A DNA stretch of 29,415 bases from DATGLE01 sp035294325 (GTDB lineage: Bacteria > Chloroflexota > Ktedonobacteria > Ktedonobacterales > Ktedonobacteraceae). The position numbers were made by a program, and so were the translations under genes. Of the stretch, positions 15,825 to 25,733 are shown piece by piece. The notes beneath the pieces were generated by a model. It was given only the letters and a program-made list of their open reading frames with translations, was not told the origin of the DNA and did not search any database. The stretch is from contig DATGLE010000214.1 of assembly GCA_035294325.1 (NCBI GenBank), forward strand, positions 1-29,415. The letters run 5' to 3'. The first letter of the stretch is position 1; the number at the start of each line of letters is the position of its first letter.

Positions 15825-17309
15825 CTAGAGCGGCGCTGCCCACCTCCTTGCCCGCTCTACCGCACGCTGCCACATCTGGTAGCGCTGCTCTATGCTGCTG
15901 TCGGCGCGCGGCTCGTATCTTGCCTGCTCGCGCCAGAGGCTCGCGAGTGTGGAAGTATCCTGCCACAGACCGACCGCCAGCCCGGCCATGAAGGCTGTCC
16001 CCAGCGCCGTCGTCTCACGCGTAGCCGCTACGCTCACCTCGACGCCGCAGATATCGGCCAGCGACTGCATCAAAAATCCATTGGCCGATGCGCCGCCATC
16101 GACTTTGATGTTCCTGATGGGGTGGCCGATATCTCCGGCCATCGCCTGGAGCACGTCGCGCGTATTGAAGGCGATGCCCTCCAGCGTCGCGCGCACAATA
16201 TGGGCGCGGGTGGCTCCCCGCGTGAGGCCCACGATAGTGCCGCGCGCGTAGCTGTCCCAGTAGGGTGCGGCCAGCCCGGTCAGGGCGGGCACAAAGTAGA
16301 CGCCATTGCTATCCGGTACCGAGGTTGCCAGCGCGAAGGTCTCCTCCGCGTTCTCTATGATGCCCAGCCCATCGCGCAGCCACTGCACGGCAGCCCCCGC
16401 CACATAGATGCCGCCATCCAGCGCGTAGGTGATATCCTGCCCGTATGACCAGGCAACCGTCGGCACCAACCCGTGGCGGGATGTCGGCAGATTGGGACCG
16501 GCATTGGAAAGGATAAAGGCCCCGGTCCCATAGGTCACTTTCACATCGCCCTGCGTATAACATGCCTGTCCGAAGAGCGCCGCCTGCTGATCCACCAGCG
16601 ATGCGGCAATGGGCATGCTCTGTCCCATCAGTGCGGGCCGAATGTGGCCGAAGAAGGAGCCGGAAGGCTGGATCGCTGGCAGGATCGAACGCGGAATACG
16701 CAGCAGGTCCAGCACCTCCTGATCCCAGTCACGCAGCCGGGGGTTATAGAGCATTGTGCGCGAGGCCGTTGTATCGTCGGTGCGGTGCTCCCCTGTAAGA
16801 TTCCACAACAGCCAGGCGTCGGTTGTGCCAGCCAGCAGATCACCACGCGCGGCCAGTTCACGCGCGCCCTCCACATGATCCAGCAGCCAGCGCAGCTTCG
16901 TCGCGGAGAAGTAGGGATCAAGCGGCAGTCCGGTGCGTTCAGAAATTAACGCGCCAGCACCGCTGCTCGCGAGCTGTGCGCAGATATCGTCGGTGCGCCG
17001 ATCCTGCCAGGTGATGACATTGTAAAGAGGCTCGCCCGTGCTCCTGCGCCAGATCAGCACTGACTCACCCTGGTTAGCCAGCGCGAAGGCCAGCGCCGGC
17101 GCACCGGCAGCCGCCAGCGCCGCGCGAGCATTCGTTACCACGCTCTCAAGCAGGATACGCGCATCCTGTTCAACCCACGCGGGATGCGGATAGGTCAGCG
17201 GAATCTCGCTGGCCGCTTCCGCCACACAGTGCGCCGCCGCATCGAAGATCAGCGCTTTGGTGCGCGTCGTCCCCTGATCTACGGCCAGTATGGTCGATTG
17301 CGGAGTCAT
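15825..17309 (-). CDS. FGGY-family kinase, glycerol kinase-like with altered substrate site
   Basis: 494 aa, full length, last gene of the five-gene operon. It phosphorylates a polyol with ATP. GlpK-like landmarks are AVDQGTTRTKALIFD, TWQDRRTD, LDPYFSATKLRWLLDH, TASRTMLYN, VDQQAALFGQ, VTYGTGAFI, APYWDSYARGTIVGLTRG and TRDVLQAM. Aligned by eye with E. coli GlpK, glycerol contacts Glu (Glu82 here), Tyr (Tyr133) and Asp (Asp240) are kept. The Arg of NQRET is Gly81 (NQGES), and the Gly before the Asp is Val239. Glycerol kinase is the closest label, but a different polyol or amino-polyol is possible. GGAG stands about 8 nt before the ATG; the permease gene ends 20 nt upstream. Confidence 0.88.
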   Translation of the reverse strand: MTPQSTILAVDQGTTRTKALIFDAAAHCVAEAASEIPLTYPHPAWVEQDARILLESVVTNARAALAAAGAPALAFALANQGESVLIWRRSTGEPLYNVITWQDRRTDDICAQLASSGAGALISERTGLPLDPYFSATKLRWLLDHVEGARELAARGDLLAGTTDAWLLWNLTGEHRTDDTTASRTMLYNPRLRDWDQEVLDLLRIPRSILPAIQPSGSFFGHIRPALMGQSMPIAASLVDQQAALFGQACYTQGDVKVTYGTGAFILSNAGPNLPTSRHGLVPTVAWSYGQDITYALDGGIYVAGAAVQWLRDGLGIIENAEETFALATSVPDSNGVYFVPALTGLAAPYWDSYARGTIVGLTRGATRAHIVRATLEGIAFNTRDVLQAMAGDIGHPIRNIKVDGGASANGFLMQSLADICGVEVSVAATRETTALGTAFMAGLAVGLWQDTSTLASLWREQARYEPRADSSIEQRYQMWQRAVERARRWAAPL

Positions 17310-17329
17310 TATTTCTTCTCCGGTAAGAC

Positions 17330-18844
17330 TTATTGCCCTGTTTGCGCCTCAATGCTGTCAGAATCGGCCCTGTCATCCACAGCGGGAGTATACCTTCCGC
17401 GCAGCACAGCAGGGTGCGCTATCAGCAGCCAGGCCATGTACACGAGTCCAATGGCGAACATGACGGCGGAATAAATCCACGGGGCGGCAAATGAGTGATC
17501 GCGGAAGATAGAAAGTTCGAAGATCAGCCAGATGAGTGCGAGCACAACGACAGGCCATTCAAACTTTCCCAGCCCGAATCCCTGTGTCCGGGGCAGCTTG
17601 CGACGGGCGTATACGTAAAGGACCACAGTAGCCAGGTAGATGATCGCGGGCAGCAGGGTGGCCGCGCTGAACAGGTTGATCAAAGCGTTGCCCTGCGTTC
17701 CGAAAATAGCGAGCACGACCTCGATCAGTACCCAGAGCAGGATAGTCGCGGCCACAGGCGTGCTGGTACGGCGATTCACACGGCTGAAAACCTGGTGGCC
17801 GGGGAAACGCTGATCGCGCGACATTGCCCAGGTCAGACGCGTCGCCGTAATAAAAATGACCAGGCCGCAGGCAAAGATCGAGAACGTCACCAGGACCAGG
17901 AATATGTCGCCGACCACCGTGCCCAGCGTCTGCGTTACGATATCAGCAACCGGCGTAGCGGAGGACGACAGCGCCTTGAGATCGCCAGAAGCCAGGTTAA
18001 GGGCGAGCAGGAAAGCGAAGCCCACTACGCCGCTGAGCAAGACAGAGAACCACATCGCGAAGGGGACATTATGGTGCGCCTCCTGCGTCTCTTCGGCGAG
18101 GTTGGCCGCGGCCTCGAAGCCCACTATGGTGAATGCTCCGAGCAGGAAGGAGAGCATGAAGGGGCCGGCGGCGGCCAGGCTGCCAAAGGAGAAATAGCCC
18201 TGGGGCGAGACGACCCCCATGCTGAACAGGTGTCCCGGGTTCAGGATTCCGCGCACAGCGCCGACGATTACGAGCAGCAGCGTCAGGCCGACGATGCCCA
18301 CGACCTCTGTGCCCACGGCAGCGTTGTTGATGCGCGTGGACCAGAGGGTGGAGAAGACGATGAGCAATGCCTGGATCAGAACGACGATGGCGGTGGCAAG
18401 CCAGGCGTTGAGCGGGGTTTCGGTGTAACCAAAGAGGCTTGGCAGTACCGTTGAGGCCACTGCATAGTCTACGGCCACGACATCAACGATCAGGAAGGTG
18501 AATGAAACCCAGCCGATGAGCCAGCCGACGATGGGATTAGCCAGCCGCGATGCCCACTGGTACGAGTAGCCGGCCAGGGGAAGACGCGCGGTGAGGGCGG
18601 CAAAGACCAGCGCGACGAACAACTGGCCGATGATAACCAGCGGCCACGTCCAGACGCCCAGCGGCCCGCCCCAGTTGAGCACAGAACCGTAAGTAGTGAA
18701 TATTCCCGTAGTAATGCTGATGAACGAAAAGCCGACGGCAAAGGAGGCGAAGCGTTTGAGTTCGCGCCGGAACTCCTGCCGGTACCCATACTGCTGCAAG
18801 ACCTGTTCGTCATAGGCGCTTTGTGTCTTGTCTGTGGCTGACAT
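17330..18844 (-). CDS. APC-superfamily amino acid/amine permease
   Basis: 504 aa with about 12 hydrophobic segments after a charged N-terminus. The family pattern includes FSFISITTGIFTTYGSVLNW, RLPLAGYSYQWASRLANP and FEAAANLAEETQEAHHNVPF, which resembles GABA, choline and amino acid transporters of the APC group. AAGGAG lies 8 nt before the ATG. It sits between the CoxG-like gene (45 nt) and the kinase (20 nt), so it is presumably the uptake system of this operon. An amine- or amino-acid-type carrier is not what a glycerol operon usually has (GlpF). The exact substrate cannot be told from sequence. Confidence 0.9.
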   Translation of the reverse strand: MSATDKTQSAYDEQVLQQYGYRQEFRRELKRFASFAVGFSFISITTGIFTTYGSVLNWGGPLGVWTWPLVIIGQLFVALVFAALTARLPLAGYSYQWASRLANPIVGWLIGWVSFTFLIVDVVAVDYAVASTVLPSLFGYTETPLNAWLATAIVVLIQALLIVFSTLWSTRINNAAVGTEVVGIVGLTLLLVIVGAVRGILNPGHLFSMGVVSPQGYFSFGSLAAAGPFMLSFLLGAFTIVGFEAAANLAEETQEAHHNVPFAMWFSVLLSGVVGFAFLLALNLASGDLKALSSSATPVADIVTQTLGTVVGDIFLVLVTFSIFACGLVIFITATRLTWAMSRDQRFPGHQVFSRVNRRTSTPVAATILLWVLIEVVLAIFGTQGNALINLFSAATLLPAIIYLATVVLYVYARRKLPRTQGFGLGKFEWPVVVLALIWLIFELSIFRDHSFAAPWIYSAVMFAIGLVYMAWLLIAHPAVLRGRYTPAVDDRADSDSIEAQTGQ

Positions 18845-18889
18845 TGATCTGCTCCTTTCGGGAAATAAATAATGAACGTCCTGCCGGGA

Positions 18890-19336
18890 TTAAGAGTGAT
18901 TGAAAAGCCGGGTCACATTGTCCGCGAATTGCGCGGCAAGGCGCCGCGTGGTTGAACGGACAATAGCCTCACCCAGACTGCCCAGGCGGCCAAGCAGGGT
19001 GAGTTCTATGCTATACCGCACACTGGTACCCCCATCGACAGGGGCGAGATCGACGCCCAGAAGCGTGCGAAAAGCGCCGGCCATCGCCACCGGCTCGCCA
19101 ACCAGTTCGGCGACGAGGTGACGCGGCGCCTCCACCTCCAGCAAGGTGCCGTGTGCCTGCGAACGAATGGTCATGAACTGCACTTTGACCGCCATCAGCG
19201 CCTCGTAGTGCGTCTCATCCACCTGCTCGATTCGCTCGCAGCCGGGCACAACCTGGCAGAGCCGCGCCGGGTCCATGAAGATCCGCCATATCTCCTCCTG
19301 CGGAGCGCTGACGGTTACTGCCCCTTGAAGCTTCAT
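18890..19336 (-). CDS. CoxG-like SRPBCC (START-like) protein
   Basis: 148 aa. It begins LQGAVTVSAPQEEIWRIF followed by DPARLCQVVPGCERI, the signature of the carbon monoxide dehydrogenase subunit G family, and continues to GRLGSLGEAIVRSTTRRLAAQFADNV at the C-terminus. CoxG helps recruit CO dehydrogenase to the membrane and related domains bind hydrophobic ligands. No molybdenum hydroxylase genes are present here. Its ATG overlaps the preceding oxidoreductase stop by 4 nt (ATGA) with GGAGG 6 nt upstream, so it is translationally coupled to that enzyme. A role in membrane docking of, or ligand delivery to, the FAD enzymes is an inference. Confidence 0.85.
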   Translation of the reverse strand: MKLQGAVTVSAPQEEIWRIFMDPARLCQVVPGCERIEQVDETHYEALMAVKVQFMTIRSQAHGTLLEVEAPRHLVAELVGEPVAMAGAFRTLLGVDLAPVDGGTSVRYSIELTLLGRLGSLGEAIVRSTTRRLAAQFADNVTRLFNHS

Positions 19337-20211
19337 AGCGATCCTCCATTAAGCAAAGCGGCCACCCGCTGCCCCATTGCAATCGAGCTGGCATGGTCAA
19401 GAGAAGGAGCGACGACGGTGCCAACGGCAAAGATGCCGTCGATATTCGTCTGACAGCGAGCATTTACCTGAATGGCTCCATTGCCGGTGGTGACGATACC
19501 GCTGCCCCTGAGCCAGTGCGTGTTGGCGATCATGCCCGCCGCATAGATCAGCGTATCCGCTGCCAGATCAAATACCTGACCCTCGCGACGCAGCCTGACC
19601 CCCTCTACGCGCGGAAAGCCAAGCACCTCGACGAGCTCCGCCTGGCCCTCGCTATACCCACCCTCGCTTGTTGCCGGAGTGATCTGCGTAACTTCTACGC
19701 CGGCATCGGCGAGCCGCCGCGCCGTCGCCGTAGCATAGCGGCTGTCGCCATAGACGATGGCACGCGTTCCCGGCAAATAGCCGCGCGCCAGAAACTGATG
19801 AACAAGGATAGGTGTGAAGACGCCCCCGGGGCGCGTGCCCGGAATCTGAGCATGCTCGCGCGTCGCCTCCAGCCCTCCACAGGCAATGAGCACGTGCCGC
19901 GCGTATACCTGCTCGGTGCCCGCTCGCGTGCGCACGAGCAAGGTATGCGCCTCGCCAGGAGCAGACGCAGGCAAGAGGCCGACGACGGTTGCCGAAAAAT
20001 AAGCCGCAATCTCCGGCGGCACACGCCATGAGTGGAGCATCTCCCAGGCATCTTCAAAGCCGGGCGCGGGCAACGCGGAGCGCAGAAAGCCGCCGGGCAC
20101 CTCCTGGTAGTCGAATACGACGACTCGCTTACCGTGTGCCACTCCTGCCCTCAGAGCGCTGATAGCGCTCAATCCCGCCCCGACGATAGCCAGATCAAAG
20201 CGATGATCCAT
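19333..20211 (-). CDS. FAD/NAD-dependent oxidoreductase subunit (thioredoxin-reductase-like fold)
   Basis: 292 aa. An N-terminal FAD dinucleotide fold, LAIVGAGLSAISALRAG, is followed by LIACGGLEATREHAQIPGTRPGGVFTP, a second nucleotide-binding region AIVYGDSRYATATARRLADAG, and the terminal FAD motif GIFAVGTVV. This layout matches the small oxidoreductase that partners GlpA-like dehydrogenases in T. maritima-type glycerol clusters, and the HcnB/opine-oxidase kind of subunit. It is rather short for the family. The start ATG overlaps the stop of the GlpA-like gene by one base (TGATG) with AGGAGGAG upstream, and its own stop overlaps the CoxG-like start. The three proteins probably form one complex. 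Confidence 0.85.
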   Translation of the reverse strand: MDHRFDLAIVGAGLSAISALRAGVAHGKRVVVFDYQEVPGGFLRSALPAPGFEDAWEMLHSWRVPPEIAAYFSATVVGLLPASAPGEAHTLLVRTRAGTEQVYARHVLIACGGLEATREHAQIPGTRPGGVFTPILVHQFLARGYLPGTRAIVYGDSRYATATARRLADAGVEVTQITPATSEGGYSEGQAELVEVLGFPRVEGVRLRREGQVFDLAADTLIYAAGMIANTHWLRGSGIVTTGNGAIQVNARCQTNIDGIFAVGTVVAPSLDHASSIAMGQRVAALLNGGSL

Positions 20212-21659
20212 CAGTGCTCCTCCTGACTTGTCGCGGGGCTGCCAGCGCTCGCCAGGTAGGTGGTGTAGCCGGCAACCGGCGCCGAGTGGGCGGCATGTTT
20301 CTCCAGGGTGTCCGGATCGCGTCCAAGCTGCCGCTGAAACATGTCGATCAGGCGCGGCATGCAGAGATTGCCCTGGCAGTCGCCGAGCATCGCCCCCGTG
20401 CGCCGCTTCAGTCCGTCAAGCGTCGTTGGCGGCAGCGGGCTGCGCAGGGCGGCCAGTATCTCCGCGCGCGTAATCGAGCGGCACAGGCACACGACATCGC
20501 CCTCGTTGGCGGCGGCATCGGCCAGGTATTCCGGCAGCGTCTCCACAACGCGGCTGCGCCGCGATAAACCCAGTTCATCGCGCACCAGTTCTCCCACATA
20601 GCGCCCGATGGCCGGCGAGGCCGATATGCCGGTAGAACGAATACCAGCGACGTGCAGCAGGCGCGAACCTACCGTCGACGGGCGGATGATGTAGTCGCCG
20701 GTGCTGCTCACCGCACGCAGGCCAGCGAACTGCCGAACGCTGCTCGCCTGCGCCATCACCGGCACAAGCTTGCCTACGCCCTCGCGGATACGCCGCAATC
20801 CCTCCCCTGTCGTCGCCAGGTCGCTCTTGCTCTCTACCTCCTCGGCGGTTGGCCCGAGCAGCACGCCGCCGAAGACGATGGGCGTGACCAGGATGCCCTT
20901 CGACACGCGGCTCGGCACCGGCAGGATAATCTGCGAGACGCCGTGATCCTCTTCCACGATGATAAATTGACCTTTGCGCGGCGTCAGGCGAAAAGAGCTG
21001 TCGCCGGCGAGCCGGGCAACCTCGTCGGCCCACAGGCCGGCAGCGTTGACCACCATCGCAGCCGCGAAGTTCGTTCCGCCACTGGTCCGCACCAGCACGC
21101 GTTCAGACTCGACGGCAATGCCTGTGACGGCCTCGCCCAGTACAACTTCGGCGCCGTTGTGAACCGCGTTCTCCGCGTAGGCGCGCGTCGCCCAGAAGGG
21201 ATCGATGATGCCCTCGCCCTCGACCAGCACGCCGCCATGAATACGCGGATTGACGTAGGGAGCGCTCTCCAGGATCTCAGCGCGGGTCAGCGGCTGGAGT
21301 TCAACGCCGTTGCGCCGGGATCTGGGCGCGATCTGCGTGTCGATGATGGTCTGCTCCTCCGCACTGGTTGCTATGAGGAGCGCGCCGGTTTGCAGATAGG
21401 GAATGCGTAAGTTCTCGATGATCGTGGGCCATAGTTCGCGCGCGCTCGCCAGCATGCGGGCTTCAAGCGAATCCGGGGGCGCATCGAAACCAGTATGCAC
21501 GATAGCGCTGTTGGATTTGCTCGTTCCATCGCACAGGTCGGGGTTGCGCTCGACGAGTACAACGCTTACGTCATAGTGCGATAGCTCGTGCAGGATGGCA
21601 GTGCCCACGATGCCTCCGCCGATAACGAGCACGTCGATATGCCTGTTGTTCTTTGCCAT
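20211..21659 (-). CDS. GlpA-like FAD-dependent dehydrogenase with C-terminal BFD [2Fe-2S] domain
   Basis: 482 aa, first gene of the operon. The N-terminal FAD fold is VLVIGGGIVGTAILHELS, followed by the glycerol-3-phosphate/2-hydroxyacid dehydrogenase family stretch CDGTSKSNSAIVHTGFDA. The C-terminal BFD-like domain carries cysteines at about 391, 393, 428 and 433 in CLC and CQGNLC, expected to hold a [2Fe-2S] cluster. The fused layout matches the anaerobic-type or Thermotoga-type glycerol 3-phosphate dehydrogenase family; a phosphorylated polyol or 2-hydroxyacid is the likely substrate. Electrons would pass through the cluster to the small FAD subunit encoded next. No good ribosome site precedes the ATG at 21659. 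The promoter and a near-palindrome lie about 80-120 nt upstream. Confidence 0.88.
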   Translation of the reverse strand: MAKNNRHIDVLVIGGGIVGTAILHELSHYDVSVVLVERNPDLCDGTSKSNSAIVHTGFDAPPDSLEARMLASARELWPTIIENLRIPYLQTGALLIATSAEEQTIIDTQIAPRSRRNGVELQPLTRAEILESAPYVNPRIHGGVLVEGEGIIDPFWATRAYAENAVHNGAEVVLGEAVTGIAVESERVLVRTSGGTNFAAAMVVNAAGLWADEVARLAGDSSFRLTPRKGQFIIVEEDHGVSQIILPVPSRVSKGILVTPIVFGGVLLGPTAEEVESKSDLATTGEGLRRIREGVGKLVPVMAQASSVRQFAGLRAVSSTGDYIIRPSTVGSRLLHVAGIRSTGISASPAIGRYVGELVRDELGLSRRSRVVETLPEYLADAAANEGDVVCLCRSITRAEILAALRSPLPPTTLDGLKRRTGAMLGDCQGNLCMPRLIDMFQRQLGRDPDTLEKHAAHSAPVAGYTTYLASAGSPATSQEEH

Positions 21660-21732
21660 TACAGTAACAGCCCTGTCCTTGTTTGTAGAAGAGGATGCAC
21701 AGTCAGCAGCCTCCCGTCAGTGAAGATAGCTG

Positions 21733-21747
21733 ATGATAAATTATGAT
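21733..21747 (-). promoter_or_regulatory. Candidate operator at the transcription start of the FAD/kinase operon
   Basis: ATGATAA-A-TTATGAT is a 15-bp near-palindrome (6 of 7 pairs match) overlapping the predicted +1. That position suits a repressor such as the DeoR-family protein encoded at 14947-15708. TGATAA-type half-sites recur upstream near 21766. Confidence 0.4.
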
Positions 21748-21750
21748 AGA

Positions 21751-21779
21751 AGTATGCATAAAATCTGATAATTTGTCAA
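21751..21779 (-). promoter_or_regulatory. Promoter of the FAD/CoxG/APC/kinase operon
   Basis: On the minus strand, a perfect TTGACA (21774-21779) and CATACT (21751-21756) are separated by 17 nt. The leader to the first ATG is about 85 nt. Confidence 0.6.
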
Positions 21780-21787
21780 CACTCCTC

Positions 21788-21886
21788 GCACCTGCGTCGC
21801 TCGCAAACGTTCAGGGAGTATGTGGAGTGCGGGCTGCGCCCGCACTCCACATACTCCCTGAACTTCAAGGCCCGCAGTGCGGGCCT
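21788..21886. repeat. Long perfect hairpin element 2 with GC-rich flanking motif
   Basis: A perfect 25-bp inverted repeat (21809-21833 and 21839-21863) with a 5-nt loop. It follows CCTGCGTCGCTCG (21791-21803) by 5 nt; that motif resembles the one beside hairpin element 1. A second small hairpin, AGGCCCGC and its complement (21868-21875, 21879-21886), comes right after. It lies in the 326-nt region between the divergent FAD operon and the zinc-ribbon gene. I see no clear promoter for the plus-strand gene there. Confidence 0.85.
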
Positions 21887-21985
21887 AAGCCAAATATGGC
21901 TACCCGGTTGAACGATAGTAGACAGCAGAGCAGTTATATGCAATACTCGGCCTATATTTTTCGGCTGCGACTGGAGGTTCCCGCT

Positions 21986-23206
21986 ATGTCCTCGTCATAT
22001 TCTCCCTATGGAGGCGTTCCCTCACAACTTTGCCAGCGCTGCGGAGGTGCGCTGCCCCCCGGCGAAAGCTACTGCGGAAACTGCGGCTACTTCAACCCTC
22101 CGGCCCAGCTCTCGCCATTCGCCGAATCCTATGGATCGCCGTCATCCAATGCACAGTGGGGGGCAGGCGTGGCGCAGGCCGCACCCGCTCAGAGCCAGCT
22201 CGGCGCGGTTCAGTGGGGGCAGCCCGCGCAAAGCGAGGCTTTTGCCCAGCCTGCTTTCCCGCAGCATCCGGGCGGAAGTAGCTACGGGGCACCCGCGCAG
22301 CCAGTGGACTCGGGAAGCTATTACGGCAATCCTGCTCAGAATATGAACGCTGGCGGTTACTTCAATACGCCCCCTCCCGTGCAGCCCTCTTATGGTGCGC
22401 CTGCAACGCCTGGCAGCTTTCAGCCAGCAGCGATGAGTGCACCACCGCAGGCGCAACCTCAGCCGGACAGGACGAAGACCGCGTTGCTCGCGAGTATCGC
22501 CATCTTCCTCGTTGTGCTTATTGGCGGAGGCATCGGTGGGTATATATATATCAACAGCCACGAAGGCGCGGGCACGCCCGTCTCGAACGTAACGTCCTCA
22601 CCCATGCCGAAAGGGCCGGCGCTTTTCGCGGACTCGTTCAGCAACAATAACGCCGGGTGGAATCTCCAGGGAGAGCCGGGGAAATTCTCCGTGACGCTCA
22701 GGGGCGGTACATTGACGCTTGAGGATGATGATAACCACATGCTCAGCGAACTGATTCCTGGTAATAAGACGTTCAGCGACTTCAAACTCTTTGTCGATGC
22801 CACCCTCTCTAAAGGGGACGACATAAACGGCTACGGCATCTACATTCGGGGAGCCTCCAGCCAGAATACCGAGCTGGCTACCTACTATCGCTTTGAACTC
22901 TATGGGGATCGCACCTATGCCATTTTCAAGGGCACCGTCGATGCCAGCGGCAACTCCAGCAGCCAGCTACTGGTCAACTACTCCTCCGACCCGGCCATCC
23001 AGCCGCAGGGGAGCGTCAACCACATTGAGATCGTCGCCAGCGGCCCCACTCTGACACTGATTGTCAACGGGACAACATTGAAGACCATCTCTGATAGCAG
23101 CTATACCAGCGGCTCCATCGCCCTGTTCGTCTCGAACGTGCAGAACGCGAAGCCGGGCGCTCAGGCGCAATTCTCCCATTTCGCCATCTACCCGGCAAAC
23201 TCCTGA
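21986..23206 (+). CDS. Zinc-ribbon, single-pass membrane protein with LamG/DUF1080-like extracellular domain
   Basis: 406 aa from the ATG at 21986, which has GGAGG 8 nt upstream; the frame stays open further up without conserved sequence. Residues 12-32 are a zinc ribbon, CQRCGGALPPGESYCGNC. A long Gln/Pro/Ala/Gly/Tyr-rich low-complexity segment follows (about 33-160), then one transmembrane helix (LLASIAIFLVVLIGGGIGGY). The outer domain begins at FADSFSNNNAGWNLQ and has the beta-sandwich pattern (YGIYIRGASS, YYRFELYGD, NHIEIVASGPTLTLIVNG) of concanavalin/3-keto-disaccharide-hydrolase-like folds. I see no catalytic residues to assign. It is probably an envelope sensor or carbohydrate-binding protein. 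Confidence 0.8.
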   Translation: MSSSYSPYGGVPSQLCQRCGGALPPGESYCGNCGYFNPPAQLSPFAESYGSPSSNAQWGAGVAQAAPAQSQLGAVQWGQPAQSEAFAQPAFPQHPGGSSYGAPAQPVDSGSYYGNPAQNMNAGGYFNTPPPVQPSYGAPATPGSFQPAAMSAPPQAQPQPDRTKTALLASIAIFLVVLIGGGIGGYIYINSHEGAGTPVSNVTSSPMPKGPALFADSFSNNNAGWNLQGEPGKFSVTLRGGTLTLEDDDNHMLSELIPGNKTFSDFKLFVDATLSKGDDINGYGIYIRGASSQNTELATYYRFELYGDRTYAIFKGTVDASGNSSSQLLVNYSSDPAIQPQGSVNHIEIVASGPTLTLIVNGTTLKTISDSSYTSGSIALFVSNVQNAKPGAQAQFSHFAIYPANS

Positions 23207-23267
23207 CAGTCGGCCTGACCTTCAAGTCCAGATGCTTCATCAGCAGGCAGAGGAGCAAAATGCTTCA

Positions 23268-25442
<2,175 letters not shown>

Positions 25443-25483
25443 AACTTCCTCGTATCTTTTGTGCCGTGCTGTATTATCGTGAT

Positions 25484-25508
25484 TACCCACACCCAGGGGG
25501 ATGGGGTA
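25484..25508 (-). promoter_or_regulatory. CsoR-like operator at the copB start site
   Basis: A 25-bp interrupted palindrome begins TACCC and ends GGGTA, with CCC/GGG inside. This resembles the GC-rich CsoR operators known from actinobacteria. It begins about 2 nt past the predicted +1 of copB, so bound repressor would block transcription. No csoR gene is in the window. Confidence 0.55.
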
Positions 25509-25516
25509 TGCCTGGT

Positions 25517-25546
25517 AGTATACGATCTATGAGGGGAATCTGTCAA
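25517..25546 (-). promoter_or_regulatory. copB promoter
   Basis: On the minus strand, TTGACA (25541-25546) and TATACT (25517-25522) with an 18-nt spacer. The start would fall near 25510, giving a leader of about 68 nt to ATG 25442. Confidence 0.7.
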
Positions 25547-25628
25547 GGGTTCAGCGCTCCCTTTACAAACCCGACATGCCCGTGATACAATCCCCGCCAC
25601 GAATGGAGCAGGGTAGAGCGGAGAGGGT

Positions 25629-25661
25629 ATACCCAATCGCATTCAAAATGCGATTGGGTAT
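25629..25661. repeat. Perfect 15-bp hairpin
   Basis: ATACCCAATCGCATT (25629-25643) and its perfect complement (25647-25661) with a 3-nt loop, between the copB promoter and the divergent phosphotransferase gene. No T-run follows. Function unknown; it belongs with the other long perfect stems in this window. Confidence 0.75.
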
Positions 25662-25733
25662 GAATTGATAGCTCATGCAGAAACGCCGCTGTCGCGGCTA
25701 GCGCTGCGCGCTCATCTGCATGTAAGGTAAGAT

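Noticed and set aside
17495..18454. 319-aa open frame on the plus strand opposite the APC permease
   Set aside because: Very charged, repetitive-looking sequence typical of antisense to membrane protein codons; no ribosome site or domain.
18890..19336. CoxG-like gene as evidence of a carbon monoxide dehydrogenase cluster
   Set aside because: No coxL, coxM or coxS homologue is near; the neighbours are GlpA-type oxidoreductase genes.
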